In this document: positions 52,297 through 62,900 of the stretch, in pieces | How the letters are laid out: every line of letters starts with the position of its first letter | Numbering within the stretch: the stretch's first letter is position 1 | From: Mannheimia granulomatis | GTDB taxonomy: Bacteria; Pseudomonadota; Gammaproteobacteria; Enterobacterales; Pasteurellaceae | NCBI RefSeq assembly: GCF_013377255.1 | Contig: NZ_CP016614.1 | Coordinates: 752,501 to 816,500 of the forward strand | Length of the DNA stretch: 64,000 bases | Direction: 5' to 3' | Program-made: the position numbers and the translations under genes | Notes under the pieces: model-generated | Databases searched by the model: none | Seen by the model: the letters and a program-made list of their open reading frames with translations, nothing else | What the model was told of the DNA's origin: nothing

Positions 52297-52968
52297 ATGA
52301 AAATGAAAAAAACAACTTTAGCAATTATTTTAGGTGGGGCTTTATTAGCTGGTTCAGCAATGGCTCATCAAGCAGGTGATGTAATGTTCCGTGCCGGTGC
52401 TGTGCATGTTAAGGCGAATTCAAGTTCTAAAACAACATCTCCGGTACAGGTTGACTTAAAAGTTAAAAACAACACTCAGTTAGGCTTAACTGCAACTTAT
52501 ATGTTGGCAGATAATGTGGGTATTGAATTATTAGGTGCAACACCATTCTCACATAAAATTAATGCGAATGTTCCGGCATTAGCTCCAAATTCAGACTTAG
52601 GTAGAGTAGTCAGATTAAGACACTTACCGCCTAGCTTATACGCTCAATACTATTTCTTTGAGCCAACTGCAACAGTGAAGCCTTATATTGGTGCAGGTTT
52701 GAACTATACACGTTTCTACCACGCTAAATCTGTTCATCCGGCAGTAACAGACTTAAATGTTAAAAAGCATTCATTTGGTCCGGTAGCGAACTTAGGGGTA
52801 GATGTTAAATTAACTGATAACATTTATTTTAATGCATCGGCTTGGTACACTCGTATCAAAACAACAGCGAAATTTAAGACTCCGACTGTAACTCAGGATA
52901 TGCAACACGAAGTAAAAGTAAAACTTGATCCTGTTGTATTATTTGCGGGTTTCGGGGTGAAATTTTAA
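52297..52968 (+). CDS. ompW: OmpW family outer membrane protein
   Basis: A 223-residue eight-stranded outer membrane beta-barrel of the OmpW family. The signal peptide is cleaved after AMA (residue 23), before HQAGDVMFRAGAVHV. Other family stretches are ATYMLADNVGIELLGATPFSH and VKPYIGAGLNYTRFYHA, and the C-terminus ends GFGVKF with the terminal Phe used for barrel assembly. Starts at 52297 and 52303 are both possible. A promoter region with a CRP site precedes it. Confidence 0.93.
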   Translation: MKMKKTTLAIILGGALLAGSAMAHQAGDVMFRAGAVHVKANSSSKTTSPVQVDLKVKNNTQLGLTATYMLADNVGIELLGATPFSHKINANVPALAPNSDLGRVVRLRHLPPSLYAQYYFFEPTATVKPYIGAGLNYTRFYHAKSVHPAVTDLNVKKHSFGPVANLGVDVKLTDNIYFNASAWYTRIKTTAKFKTPTVTQDMQHEVKVKLDPVVLFAGFGVKF

Positions 52969-52991
52969 TTAATCCATTTTTAATGAAAGCA

Positions 52992-53018
52992 GGGCTAATC
53001 TTATTGATTAGCCCTTTT
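52992..53018 (+). terminator. ompW terminator
   Basis: A 9-bp perfect stem GGGCTAATC / GATTAGCCC with a 5-nt loop is followed by TTTT. Confidence 0.88.
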
Positions 53019-53101
53019 ACTATAATTTATATTATAAGCGGCTATATTTAGTGAATGATTTGCAATTTTTTGAAAGAAATCAACCGCTTGTATACTTCTT
53101 C

Positions 53102-54595
53102 TTAATCTTCTCGACCAAGAATCTGATTCACTTCACTCTTATACAACACCGCTTTTGCCCCGAACACGGCTTGTACGCCGCCGCCGACTTCGAGTACGTC
53201 AATCGCACCGAGTTTTTTGAGGGTGGCTTTGTCGACTGCTTTCACGTCTTTGACCGCTACACGCAAGCGGGTGATGCACGCATCGACATTCTCGATGTTG
53301 GCTGCTGTGCCGAGTGCGGCGATGATTTTATGGGCATTTTCGGTCAGCGAGCTGGTTTGTTGTTCGCTAGCTTCTTCAACATCTTCCGCCCGCCCTGGTG
53401 TCATCACGTTGAATTTTTTGATCAGGAACAGGAACGAGAAGTAGTAGAGTGCCGCCCACGGTAAGCCGACCATCACCACACGAATCCAGTTGGTGTTTTC
53501 GTTGCCTTGTAAAATGCCGAACAGGGTGAAGTCGATCACACCGCCCGAAAAGGTGTTCCCAATGGAAATGTTCAGCAGGTCGGCGATAAAGAACGACACG
53601 CCGTCCAAGAAGGCGTGGAACACATAGAGCCACGGAGCAACGAACAGGAACATAAACTCAATCGGCTCGGTGATGCCTGTAATGAATGAGGTCAATGCCG
53701 CCCCCAAGAACAAGCCGCCTACTGCACCACGGCGGGCTTTCGGCACAGCGTGATACATTGCCAAGCAGGCTGCCGGTAAGCCGAACATCATGGTGTCAAA
53801 ACGACCAGCGAAGAAGCGTGTCCCTTCGGTAAATAAGCCTTGATGATTTGGGTCGGCAAGCTGGGCGAAGAAGATTTTTTGTGCACCGATAATGGTTTCG
53901 CCGTTCACCACTTCCGTGCCGCCGAGTTCGGTGTACCAAAACAGCGGATAGATCATATGATGCAAGCCGACCGCGCCGCTCAAACGCATCAGGAAACCGT
54001 AGAAAAACGTGCCGATTTCGCCCATTTGCGCAATGCCCTGCCCGGCGGAGACCAGCCAGTTTTGGAAGGTCGGCCAAATCAGGAAGAATACCGCACCGAC
54101 GAAGATCGCTGCAAATGCCGTCACAATCGGCACAAAACGCGACCCGCCGAAGAAGCCGAGAATTTGCGGCAGTTGAATGTTGTGGTATTTATTATGCAGT
54201 TTTACCGTGATCAAGCCCATCACCAGCGAGCCGATCACGCCCGTATCAATTCCTTTGGTTTCGGGTGAAAACAGCGGAATGAGGGCGGCAATCGTGCCGG
54301 TCATAATCAAATAACCGACCACCGCCGCCAACGCTGCCACGCCTTTATCGCGTTTCGCCAAGCCAATCCCCAAACCGATACAGAGCAGCAACGCCAAGTT
54401 GCCGAATACCACGCTTCCAGCAGACGCCATAATCTGAAAAATGCCTTGCAAGGTCGGGTTATCCAACATCGGGTAGGCTTGCACCGTTGCCTTGTTCGAC
54501 AACGCCCCACCAATCCCGAGCAGCAAACCCGCCGCCGGCAAAATCGCAATCGGCAGCATAAACGCTTTACCGACCTGTTGAAGTTGTTTAAACAT
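53102..54595 (-). CDS. Glucose-family PTS permease, EIICB
   Basis: A 497-residue PTS transporter with an N-terminal EIIC membrane domain (about ten helices) and a C-terminal EIIB domain whose phosphocysteine lies in DACITRLRV near residue 440. It belongs to the glucose/maltose-type PTS family. It should take phosphate from EIIA-Glc, as no EIIA is fused. The start at 54595 gives MFKQLQQVGKAFMLPIAILPAAG; an earlier in-frame ATG lies 33 nt upstream. Its sequence is visibly more GC-rich than neighbours. I do not assign the sugar. A CRP site lies 55 nt upstream. Confidence 0.88.
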   Translation of the reverse strand: MFKQLQQVGKAFMLPIAILPAAGLLLGIGGALSNKATVQAYPMLDNPTLQGIFQIMASAGSVVFGNLALLLCIGLGIGLAKRDKGVAALAAVVGYLIMTGTIAALIPLFSPETKGIDTGVIGSLVMGLITVKLHNKYHNIQLPQILGFFGGSRFVPIVTAFAAIFVGAVFFLIWPTFQNWLVSAGQGIAQMGEIGTFFYGFLMRLSGAVGLHHMIYPLFWYTELGGTEVVNGETIIGAQKIFFAQLADPNHQGLFTEGTRFFAGRFDTMMFGLPAACLAMYHAVPKARRGAVGGLFLGAALTSFITGITEPIEFMFLFVAPWLYVFHAFLDGVSFFIADLLNISIGNTFSGGVIDFTLFGILQGNENTNWIRVVMVGLPWAALYYFSFLFLIKKFNVMTPGRAEDVEEASEQQTSSLTENAHKIIAALGTAANIENVDACITRLRVAVKDVKAVDKATLKKLGAIDVLEVGGGVQAVFGAKAVLYKSEVNQILGRED

Positions 54596-54650
54596 AGTTT
54601 CCTCCTGTGATAGTAATATTAATAGCATACTTAAATTTAAGAGTTTTCGA

Positions 54651-54666
54651 TGTGATATAACTCACA
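54651..54666 (-). promoter_or_regulatory. CRP site upstream of the PTS gene
   Basis: TGTGATATAACTCACA is a perfect CRP dyad, 55 nt before the PTS start. The spacing is almost the same as for the galT site (57 nt). Confidence 0.88.
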
Positions 54667-54782
54667 GTTTTGTAAAATTTTTTATAAATCTGACCGCTTG
54701 TAAAAAAATTACCGTAGCCTCTTAAATTCAAGTAAAATAACTCAATTCATAGCAAACACAACATTCAAAATTTGGAGAGATT

Positions 54783-56621
54783 ATGCCTAAATTACGTTCA
54801 GCGACTTCAACGCAAGGTCGCAATATGGCAGGCGCGCGTGCGTTATGGCGTGCCACAGGAATGAAAGAAAACGACTTCGGCAAGCCGATTATTGCGGTGG
54901 TGAACTCCTTTACTCAGTTCGTACCGGGCCACGTTCACTTAAAAGATCTGGGGCAGATGGTTGCCGAGCAGATCGAAAAAGCCGGCGGTGTGGCGAAAGA
55001 ATTTAACACCATTGCGGTTGATGACGGTATCGCCATGGGGCACGGCGGTATGCTCTACTCGCTGCCGAGCCGTGATTTGGTTGCGGATAGTGTGGAATAT
55101 ATGGTCAATGCCCACTGTGCCGATGCGATGGTCTGTATTTCCAACTGCGACAAAATCACACCGGGAATGTTAATGGCAGCCATGCGTTTGAACATTCCAA
55201 CCGTGTTTGTATCGGGCGGCCCAATGGAAGCCGGTAAAACCAAACTTTCCGACCAAATCATCAAATTAGACTTGGTCGATGCGATGATCCAAGGGGCGAA
55301 CCCAAATGTATCGGACGAAGTGAGCGAGCAGATCGAACGTTCCGCTTGCCCGACTTGCGGTTCTTGCTCGGGTATGTTTACCGCAAACTCAATGAACTGC
55401 TTAACCGAAGCCTTAGGGTTGAGCTTGCCGGGCAACGGTTCGTGCCTTGCCACTCACGCCGACCGTAAACAACTTTTCTTAGACGCAGGCACACAAATCG
55501 TGGAACTGTGCAAAAAATACTATGAGCAGGACGACTATTCCGTTCTCCCACGTTCAATTGCCACCAAAGAAGCTTTTGACAATGCAATGAGCTTAGACAT
55601 CGCAATGGGCGGTTCAACCAACACCGTGCTGCACTTACTCGCTGCGGCACAAGAAGCGGAAGTGGATTTCACCATGGCAGACATCGACCGTCTCTCCCGC
55701 AAAGTGCCGTGCCTAAGCAAAGTGGCGCCGAACACGCAAAAATACCATATGGAAGATGTGCATCGTGCCGGTGGTATTATGGCGATTTTGGGCGAGCTGG
55801 ATCGTGCCGGCTTGCTCAACAACCAAACCCGTACTGTGCTGGGAATGAGTATGGCGGAGCAGATCGCCAAATACGACATCGTTTTAACCAAAGACGAAGC
55901 CGTACATAAATTCTTCCGTGCAGGGCCGGCGGGCATTCGTACCACCAAAGCCTTCTCGCAAGATACCCATTGGGATACGGTGGACGACGACCGTGAAAAC
56001 GGCTGTATCCGTTCGAAAGAGTTTGCTTACAGCCAAGACGGCGGCTTAGCGATGCTGAAAGGTAACATCGCCCTTGACGGCTGTATCGTGAAAACAGCGG
56101 GCGTGGACGAGAGCATTCTCAAATTCACCGGTGAAGCGATTGTATTTGAAAGCCAAGAAGATGCGGTTGCAGGCATTTTAGGCGGTAAAGTCAAAGCCGG
56201 ACACGTTGTCGTGATCCGCTATGAAGGCCCGAAAGGCGGCCCGGGTATGCAGGAAATGCTCTACCCAACCAGCTACTTAAAATCAATGGGCTTAGGCAAA
56301 GCCTGTGCCTTGCTGACCGACGGCCGTTTCTCCGGTGGTACATCGGGCTTGTCTATCGGCCACTGCTCACCAGAAGCTGCGGCAGGTGGTTTAATCGGCT
56401 TAGTCAAAGACGGCGATAAAATCGAGATCGACATTCCAAACCGCTCAATCGAACTCGTTGTACCGCAAGCTGAACAGGACGCACGCCGTGCCGAACAGGA
56501 TAAAAAAGGCTGGCAACCAGCCAACCGCCAACGTGAAGTATCGTTCGCATTGAAAGTCTATGGCCACTTTGCAACCTCGGCGGATAAAGGAGCGGTAAGG
56601 GATAAATCGTTGTTGGGATAA
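54783..56621 (+). CDS. ilvD: Dihydroxy-acid dehydratase
   Basis: IlvD dehydrates dihydroxy acids to 2-keto acids in valine, leucine and isoleucine synthesis. The 612-residue enzyme (E. coli 616) carries the Fe-S cysteines in NCDKITPGM (near 121) and CPTCGSCSGMF (near 192), plus GSTNTVLHLLA near 279 and the C-terminal DGRFSGGTSGLSIGH. TTTGGAGAGATT precedes the ATG. No other ilv gene is adjacent. Like the divergent PTS gene, its codons look more GC-rich than the surroundings. Confidence 0.97.
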   Translation: MPKLRSATSTQGRNMAGARALWRATGMKENDFGKPIIAVVNSFTQFVPGHVHLKDLGQMVAEQIEKAGGVAKEFNTIAVDDGIAMGHGGMLYSLPSRDLVADSVEYMVNAHCADAMVCISNCDKITPGMLMAAMRLNIPTVFVSGGPMEAGKTKLSDQIIKLDLVDAMIQGANPNVSDEVSEQIERSACPTCGSCSGMFTANSMNCLTEALGLSLPGNGSCLATHADRKQLFLDAGTQIVELCKKYYEQDDYSVLPRSIATKEAFDNAMSLDIAMGGSTNTVLHLLAAAQEAEVDFTMADIDRLSRKVPCLSKVAPNTQKYHMEDVHRAGGIMAILGELDRAGLLNNQTRTVLGMSMAEQIAKYDIVLTKDEAVHKFFRAGPAGIRTTKAFSQDTHWDTVDDDRENGCIRSKEFAYSQDGGLAMLKGNIALDGCIVKTAGVDESILKFTGEAIVFESQEDAVAGILGGKVKAGHVVVIRYEGPKGGPGMQEMLYPTSYLKSMGLGKACALLTDGRFSGGTSGLSIGHCSPEAAAGGLIGLVKDGDKIEIDIPNRSIELVVPQAEQDARRAEQDKKGWQPANRQREVSFALKVYGHFATSADKGAVRDKSLLG

Positions 56622-56957
56622 ATTTATTTTTCATTATAAATCTGCATCTTCAAAGTGAATGAAATTACTTATGTTAGATGCGGATTTTTTGTAATTAATG
56701 CGATTGAGAATTTCCGTTTAAACGGTTTTAAAAAATTATTTCTTTGTTCATTGTAGTATGAGTAGATAAGATGAATTTTAACCTTTTACATTGAGAGGAA
56801 ATGCTTAATGAAATCTTTTTACTTATAGTTTTTATCTATCTAAAATGGTGATATATTATCCACAGTTTCAAATTGAAAATTAAGTTATGAGATGTAGTCT
56901 GATCATTTTTAGCATCAAGTATTCAACATGACTTTTTATTACGATTAAAGGTAAATT
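56622..56957. other. 336-bp intergenic region with ilvD terminator
   Basis: An imperfect stem AAATCTGCATCT (56638-56649) with AGATGCGGATTT (56686-56697) and a T-rich end forms the ilvD terminator. The rest is A/T-rich. A 16-codon frame with a nearby GAGAGGAA (56801-56851) looks fortuitous. The promoter of the adhesin gene should be here, but I could not pick a convincing one. Confidence 0.7.
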
Positions 56958-59900
56958 ATGAATAAGATATTTAAAGTTATTTGGGACCATGTTAATCAAA
57001 AGATGGTTGTGGTTTCTGAATTAGCTCAAAATAGGGATAAAGTTTCCTCATCTGCTGGGCCGCAAGCTTCTTTAATTAAAATTTTGTATACGTTTAGTGG
57101 CGTTAGTTTAGCGTTGTCAGGTGGAATTCCAACAGATGTTAAGGCTGCCTATACCAATGGTTTTGGAACAGTAAACTCGAATCCTACGCATCCTACTACT
57201 ATTGCTATAGGATCCGGAGTTGGTAATTATGCAACTGCAATGAGTGCGGAAGCTACGGCTATAGGGGGTAAAGCTTATGCAGGTGGGGAAGGCAGTGCGT
57301 TGGGGTTTGATGCAAATGCAAGTGGCCATATGGCGATTGCAGTTGGTACCCATTCTGTAGCGAACAATACACAATCATTAGCAATCGGATATAAAACTAT
57401 TGCTTCAGGTGACCAGGCTACAGCCATTGGTGGTAATACGATCGCAAGTGGAGCATCGTCTGTTGCTATTGGTGGGGACGATTTAGATACAGTATCAAAA
57501 ACTAACGTGGATGGCTCAATAGTAAGTAATTTAAATCAAGGTAATATTAATACTGTATTTAAAGATATTTCTGGGCATGATTTAGTTGATGCCACTAATA
57601 ATATTACTCGATATCCTGCAACACGCTCTTCTGGTGCTGGTTCTGTAGCAATCGGTACGCAGGCTGTGTCAAGTGGAGCCTTAGGCTTGGCGATAGGTAC
57701 CAGCTCTCAAGCGAAGGGTATTGCTTCAACCGCAATTGGTATAGCTTCGCTTTCAACAGGTAATGGCTCACTTGCGATGGGAGCTGCTTCTGAGGCAGAT
57801 ACTACCAGAGCTATTGCTATTGGGGCGAATGCTCACTCAAACGGCACCTCAAATAGTACTGCAATCGGTACAAATAGCTTAGCTTCGGGATTAAGTTCAA
57901 TAGCTTTTGGTACTAGGGCTAATGCAAGTGTAACTAATGCAGTTGCAATAGGTGACAATGCCAATGTGAGTATAGCTGGATCTATTGCATTAGGTAATAG
58001 TTCAACTACCGTTGCTGCGGTTCCAACTTCACAAGGTGTAGTGGGAGGTATTACTTATGGTAATTTTGCCGGTAATAATCCTACTAGTGTAGTGAGTATT
58101 GGAGCTGTTGGCAAAGAACGTCAAATTCATAATGTGGCTGCAGGCCGTATTTCTAGCACTTCAACTGATGCCATCAATGGTAGCCAGCTTTACGCAACTC
58201 AAAATATTTTAGGTAATCTGGCCAACTCGGTTAGAACTGAATTTGGCGGTAATGCTGCATTAAATCCAACTACAGGTGCTGTTACATTCAGTAATATCGG
58301 TAATACAGGTAAAGATACCATTCACGATGCGATTGCTGCAGTGAAAGAAGATGTTGTTGCCGGTACGAATATTGTTTCTGTTGGTAAAACTATTGCAGCT
58401 AACGGTTCTACAACCTATACCATTAATGCGAAAGATACAACTGCATCTGTTGCAACTGGTGATAAATACTTGACCGTTAATAAAACAGATAAAGGTGGTA
58501 ATATCGCAGACTATCAATTTGGGCTAACTCAAACAGCTAAAGATAGCTTAGCTAAAGCTGATACTGCTGTACAGTCTTTCACTACCTCGGTAAATGGTGT
58601 GAATGCTGAAACCATCAACCAAAATAATAATAATGTGAATTTTGTGAATGGTTCAGGCACGACAGCACGTAATGTGTCAGGTGATATTACTTTTGATGTA
58701 AACACTACAGGTATTACAGTAAATGACGCAACAGGTGCTGTAACAGTGCCTAATACAGAAACAACTCAATTTGCAACAGCAAAAACAGTTGCAGAAGCAA
58801 TTAGTAAATCTGGTTTTACTGTAAGAGCGAATGATGAGACTAGTGGTGAACTTATTAATCCAGGTGAACAGGTAGGTTTTAAACAAGGGAAAAATATCAG
58901 CGTATCACGTGATGGTTCAAATTTTACTATTGCGACTAAAGATGATGTGAATTTTAATAGTGTCACAACAGGGCCTGTGGTAATTAACAACAATGGTATC
59001 AATGCAGGTGATAGACAAATCACTAACGTCCAGAGTGGTGGTACAACTGAGACTAATGCGGCTAACATTGCAGATGTGAAAAATGCGAGAACAGTAGTTA
59101 CCTCAAACGATAATACAGTAAAAATTGTAAAAACCTCAAATGGTCTGCAAGACTCTTATGATTTGTCAGTAAATACCAGTGTACCGACTACAACTTTAAC
59201 CACCAATAAAGGTGTAGTTGAGGCGCCTGCAGATAAAGGGGATTCTTATGTGACTGCAGGTAATTTGGTAACAACTATCAACAATGCTGTGACTTCAGCC
59301 AAAGAAAAAGTTGAGGCGGGTACGAATATTGCTTCTGTTACCAGCCAAACTAACCAAGCTAGCGGTGCGACTACTTATACTGTGAATGCTAAAGGTACAA
59401 CGGCTTCAAGCGCAAATACAGAGTATGTGACAGTTAATGCTGAGCCAACTGATACTAATAATGTCACTGACTACAAAGTCGATCTGAGTAATAAAGCAAA
59501 AGAGAGCTTGGGTAAAGCGGATACTGCTGTACAACAATTCACAACAGCAGTAAATGGTGCAACTGTTGATACTATTAATAATGATAATACTGTTATTAAT
59601 TTTGTAGACGGTATAGGCACAACTGCAAGTAATAAAAATGGTGACATTACCTTTAATGTAAACAAAGGTGGTTTAACTACAAATGATAAAGGTAACGTAA
59701 CGTCAAATAAAGCCGGTGATAATTTCGTAACGGGTGATGATATTGCAACTGCAATCAATGATGCAGTAACTCGTAGTGAAAAAACGACTACTGTGGTACA
59801 AGGCAGTAATACACATGTTAAAGAAAGTATAGTTGGCAACAATACTGAATATATGGTAAGTGCAGATAAATCAACGGTATCAGTAAGTAATGCTCTAACC

Positions 59901-62900
59901 AAAACTGAAACTCAAACGACGGATGCTAACCAAGCAGTAACTACCGAATATGCTTTAGATTTATCTGATAAAACTAAAGATGACATCAAAAAAGGCGTAG
60001 ATGCTAAAAATATTGTTGATACAAAAGGTTTAACATTTACAGCAGACAAAAATACGACCACTACTGAAAAAATGCTTGGCAGTTCAGTTGCAATCAACGG
60101 TGATAATAACATCACCACTGAAGCAACAACAGATGCGATTAACATTAAGTTAAACAAAGATATCAATGTGAATAGTGTAACTGCAAATACAGTCAAAGCC
60201 GGTCCAGTAACTATTAACAATAATGGCATTGATGCAGGTAACACACAAATCACTAACCTACAAAGTGGTGGCGATGTAAACACGAACGCAGCGAACATTG
60301 CAGATGTGAAGAAAGCTAAGACGGAAGTGAAAGCAGGTACAAATATTGTTGATGTGGTAAAAACTGAAGGTAACAATGGTCAAGATATCTATACCGTAAA
60401 TGCTAAAGATACTACTGCAACACACGCAAACTCTTCAGCAGACTTCTTAACGGTGTCATCTGCACAAGAGCAAGGTAATAACGTCAAAAACTTTGAAACA
60501 GCTTTAACAACACGTGCGACTGATGCACTAAAAGCTGCAGAAACTGCAATTCAATCATTCACGACTTCTGTGAATGGAGCTGAAGTTGAAACAATTAACA
60601 AAGATAATCGCGATGTGAACTTTGTTAATGGTACGGGGACAACAGCTCGTAATGCAAGCGGTCATATTACCTTTGATATTAACAAATCAACGCTCTCCAC
60701 TGATCCTGCCGGTAAGGTGACTAATAATACTGCAGGCGATACATTTGTTACAGGTGATGATGTTGCTAAAGCAATTAACGAAGCGGCAGAGCGTACAGAA
60801 AAAACCACTACTGTAGTGAAAGGCAGTAACACACATATTCAAAGTAAAGTTGAAGGTAATAATACTGAATACACCGTCAGTGCGGATAAATCTACTGTAT
60901 CGGTAAGCGATGCTTTGAAGAAAACTGAAACCACAAATACTGATGGTACCACTGAAGCAGTAACTACCGACTATGCTTTAGATTTATCTGATAAAACTAA
61001 AGAAGACATCAAAAAAGGTGTAGATGCGAAAGAAATCGTTGATAATAAAGGTTTAACTTTTACCGGTGATAGTGGCAGTACTAACATTGAAAAACTAGGT
61101 TCTACCGTGGCAGTAAACGGTGATAAAAATATCACTACTGAAGCGGCCGGTGATGCTATCAATATCAAGCTAAAAGATGATATTAGTGTTAATAGTGTAA
61201 CTGCTAGCACGGTAAATGTAGGTCCTGTAAACATTAATGGTGACGGTATAAATGCGGGTAATAAAGTTATCACTAACGTTGCTAACGGTACAAATCCAAA
61301 TGATGCTGTAAATGTAAGTCAGCTTAATGCAGCTAAAACAGAAGTAACAGGTACAGGTTTGGCTACGGTAACCAATACCGCAGGAGCTAATGGGCAAACC
61401 ATTTACAATATTGATGTTGCTAAAGCAGAAGCTCCAACCGTAACTCGTGGTAATGTTGTAGTCAAAGCAGGTGATGAAAATAAAGTTATGAAGGCAGGTG
61501 ATGTGGCGAATGCTATCAATGGCTCTGAAAAGACTTCATCAGTAAAAGCAGGCTCTGATAAAGTGACTGTTCAAGCCGGTGCTGAAGACGATAAAGGTAA
61601 TACCGAATATACGGTTGATTTAAGTGCTGATATCAAATCTCAAATCGCTAAAGAAGAGAGTGTGACTGCGGGTAATAGCAACTTAATTGTTGAACAAGAT
61701 GCTAAGAATGCAACAGGTGGTAACAATTACAAAGTTACCTTAAGCAATACCTTAAACCTAGGTAATACTGGCTCAGTTAATATGGGCGATACTATCATTA
61801 ACAATGATGGCATCACAATTAATAACGGTGCGGCAAATAATCCTGTCAGCTTAACCAAAAATGGTTTAGACAACGGTGGTAACAAGATTACTAACGTTGC
61901 TAACGGCACAAATCCAAATGATGCTGTCAATCTAAGTCAGTTACAAAATCAAGCAGCAGCTTCTAAAGAAGAAGTGAAGTCTGACGATAAATCTGTAACA
62001 GTAAACACCACTAAAAATGATGCCGGAGCAAATGTTTATGATCTATCTGTCAATGTGGATAATACTACTATCACTAAAACACCAGACGGCAAACTTACTG
62101 CGAGTACTACATCGTTAAATGATGGGGATAACAATGGTAAAGTAGATGAGCCGTCAGAAGGTGATGCGAAAAAACTTGTTAATGCAGGTGATATTGCAAA
62201 AGCAATCAATGCTTCAGGCTTTAAAGTAAAAGCTAATGGAGATGAAGGGGAACTCATTAACCCAGGTGATGAAGTTGAATTTATTAATGGTAGCAATATC
62301 GCAATTAAACGTGAAGCTGGTAAATTTACTGTTGCAACTGCAAAAGATGTGAAATTTGATAGCGTAACCTTTGGTGATAATGGTCCTAAAATTACCAATA
62401 AAGATGGTAGCATCAATATTTCAGGTAACGATGGTAATCCAACTAAAATTACTGGGGTCAAGGCAGGTGAAGATGATACTGATGCAGTAAATGTAAGCCA
62501 ATTAAAAGATAAGGTTGCTTCATCAAAATGGACACTGCAAACTTCTCAAGATAATGGTGTGGCAAGTAGAGTAGGTGACATCAATCCGGATGATAAAGTG
62601 ACATTTGATGGTAAAGGTATTGTTAAAGTAACGAATACCGCAGAAGCTAATGGTGAAAGCAAAGTTCATATTGCAGTTGAAACCCAAGCAATCAAAGTAG
62701 AAAACGGTACGGCAACAACTAACGGTAACTCTAAATCAGGGGATACTATCAATGCTGCTCCGAACCGTGATGCACTTTCTACTGTGGGTGATGTGATTGA
62801 TGTTGTAAACAATGTGAGTTGGACAATCCATCAAGGTGCAGATGCTGCGGTGAATAATGTCAAAGCAGGTAATGAAGTTCACTTTGTAGACAGTGACCAG

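Noticed and set aside
56801..56851. 16-codon frame with a GAGAGGAA before it
   Set aside because: The purine run is too close to the ATG and nothing supports a product.
58551..61270. CRISPR-like array from regularly spaced repeats
   Set aside because: Repeats are long, in frame with the adhesin and spaced by about 1 kb of coding sequence; no cas genes are present.
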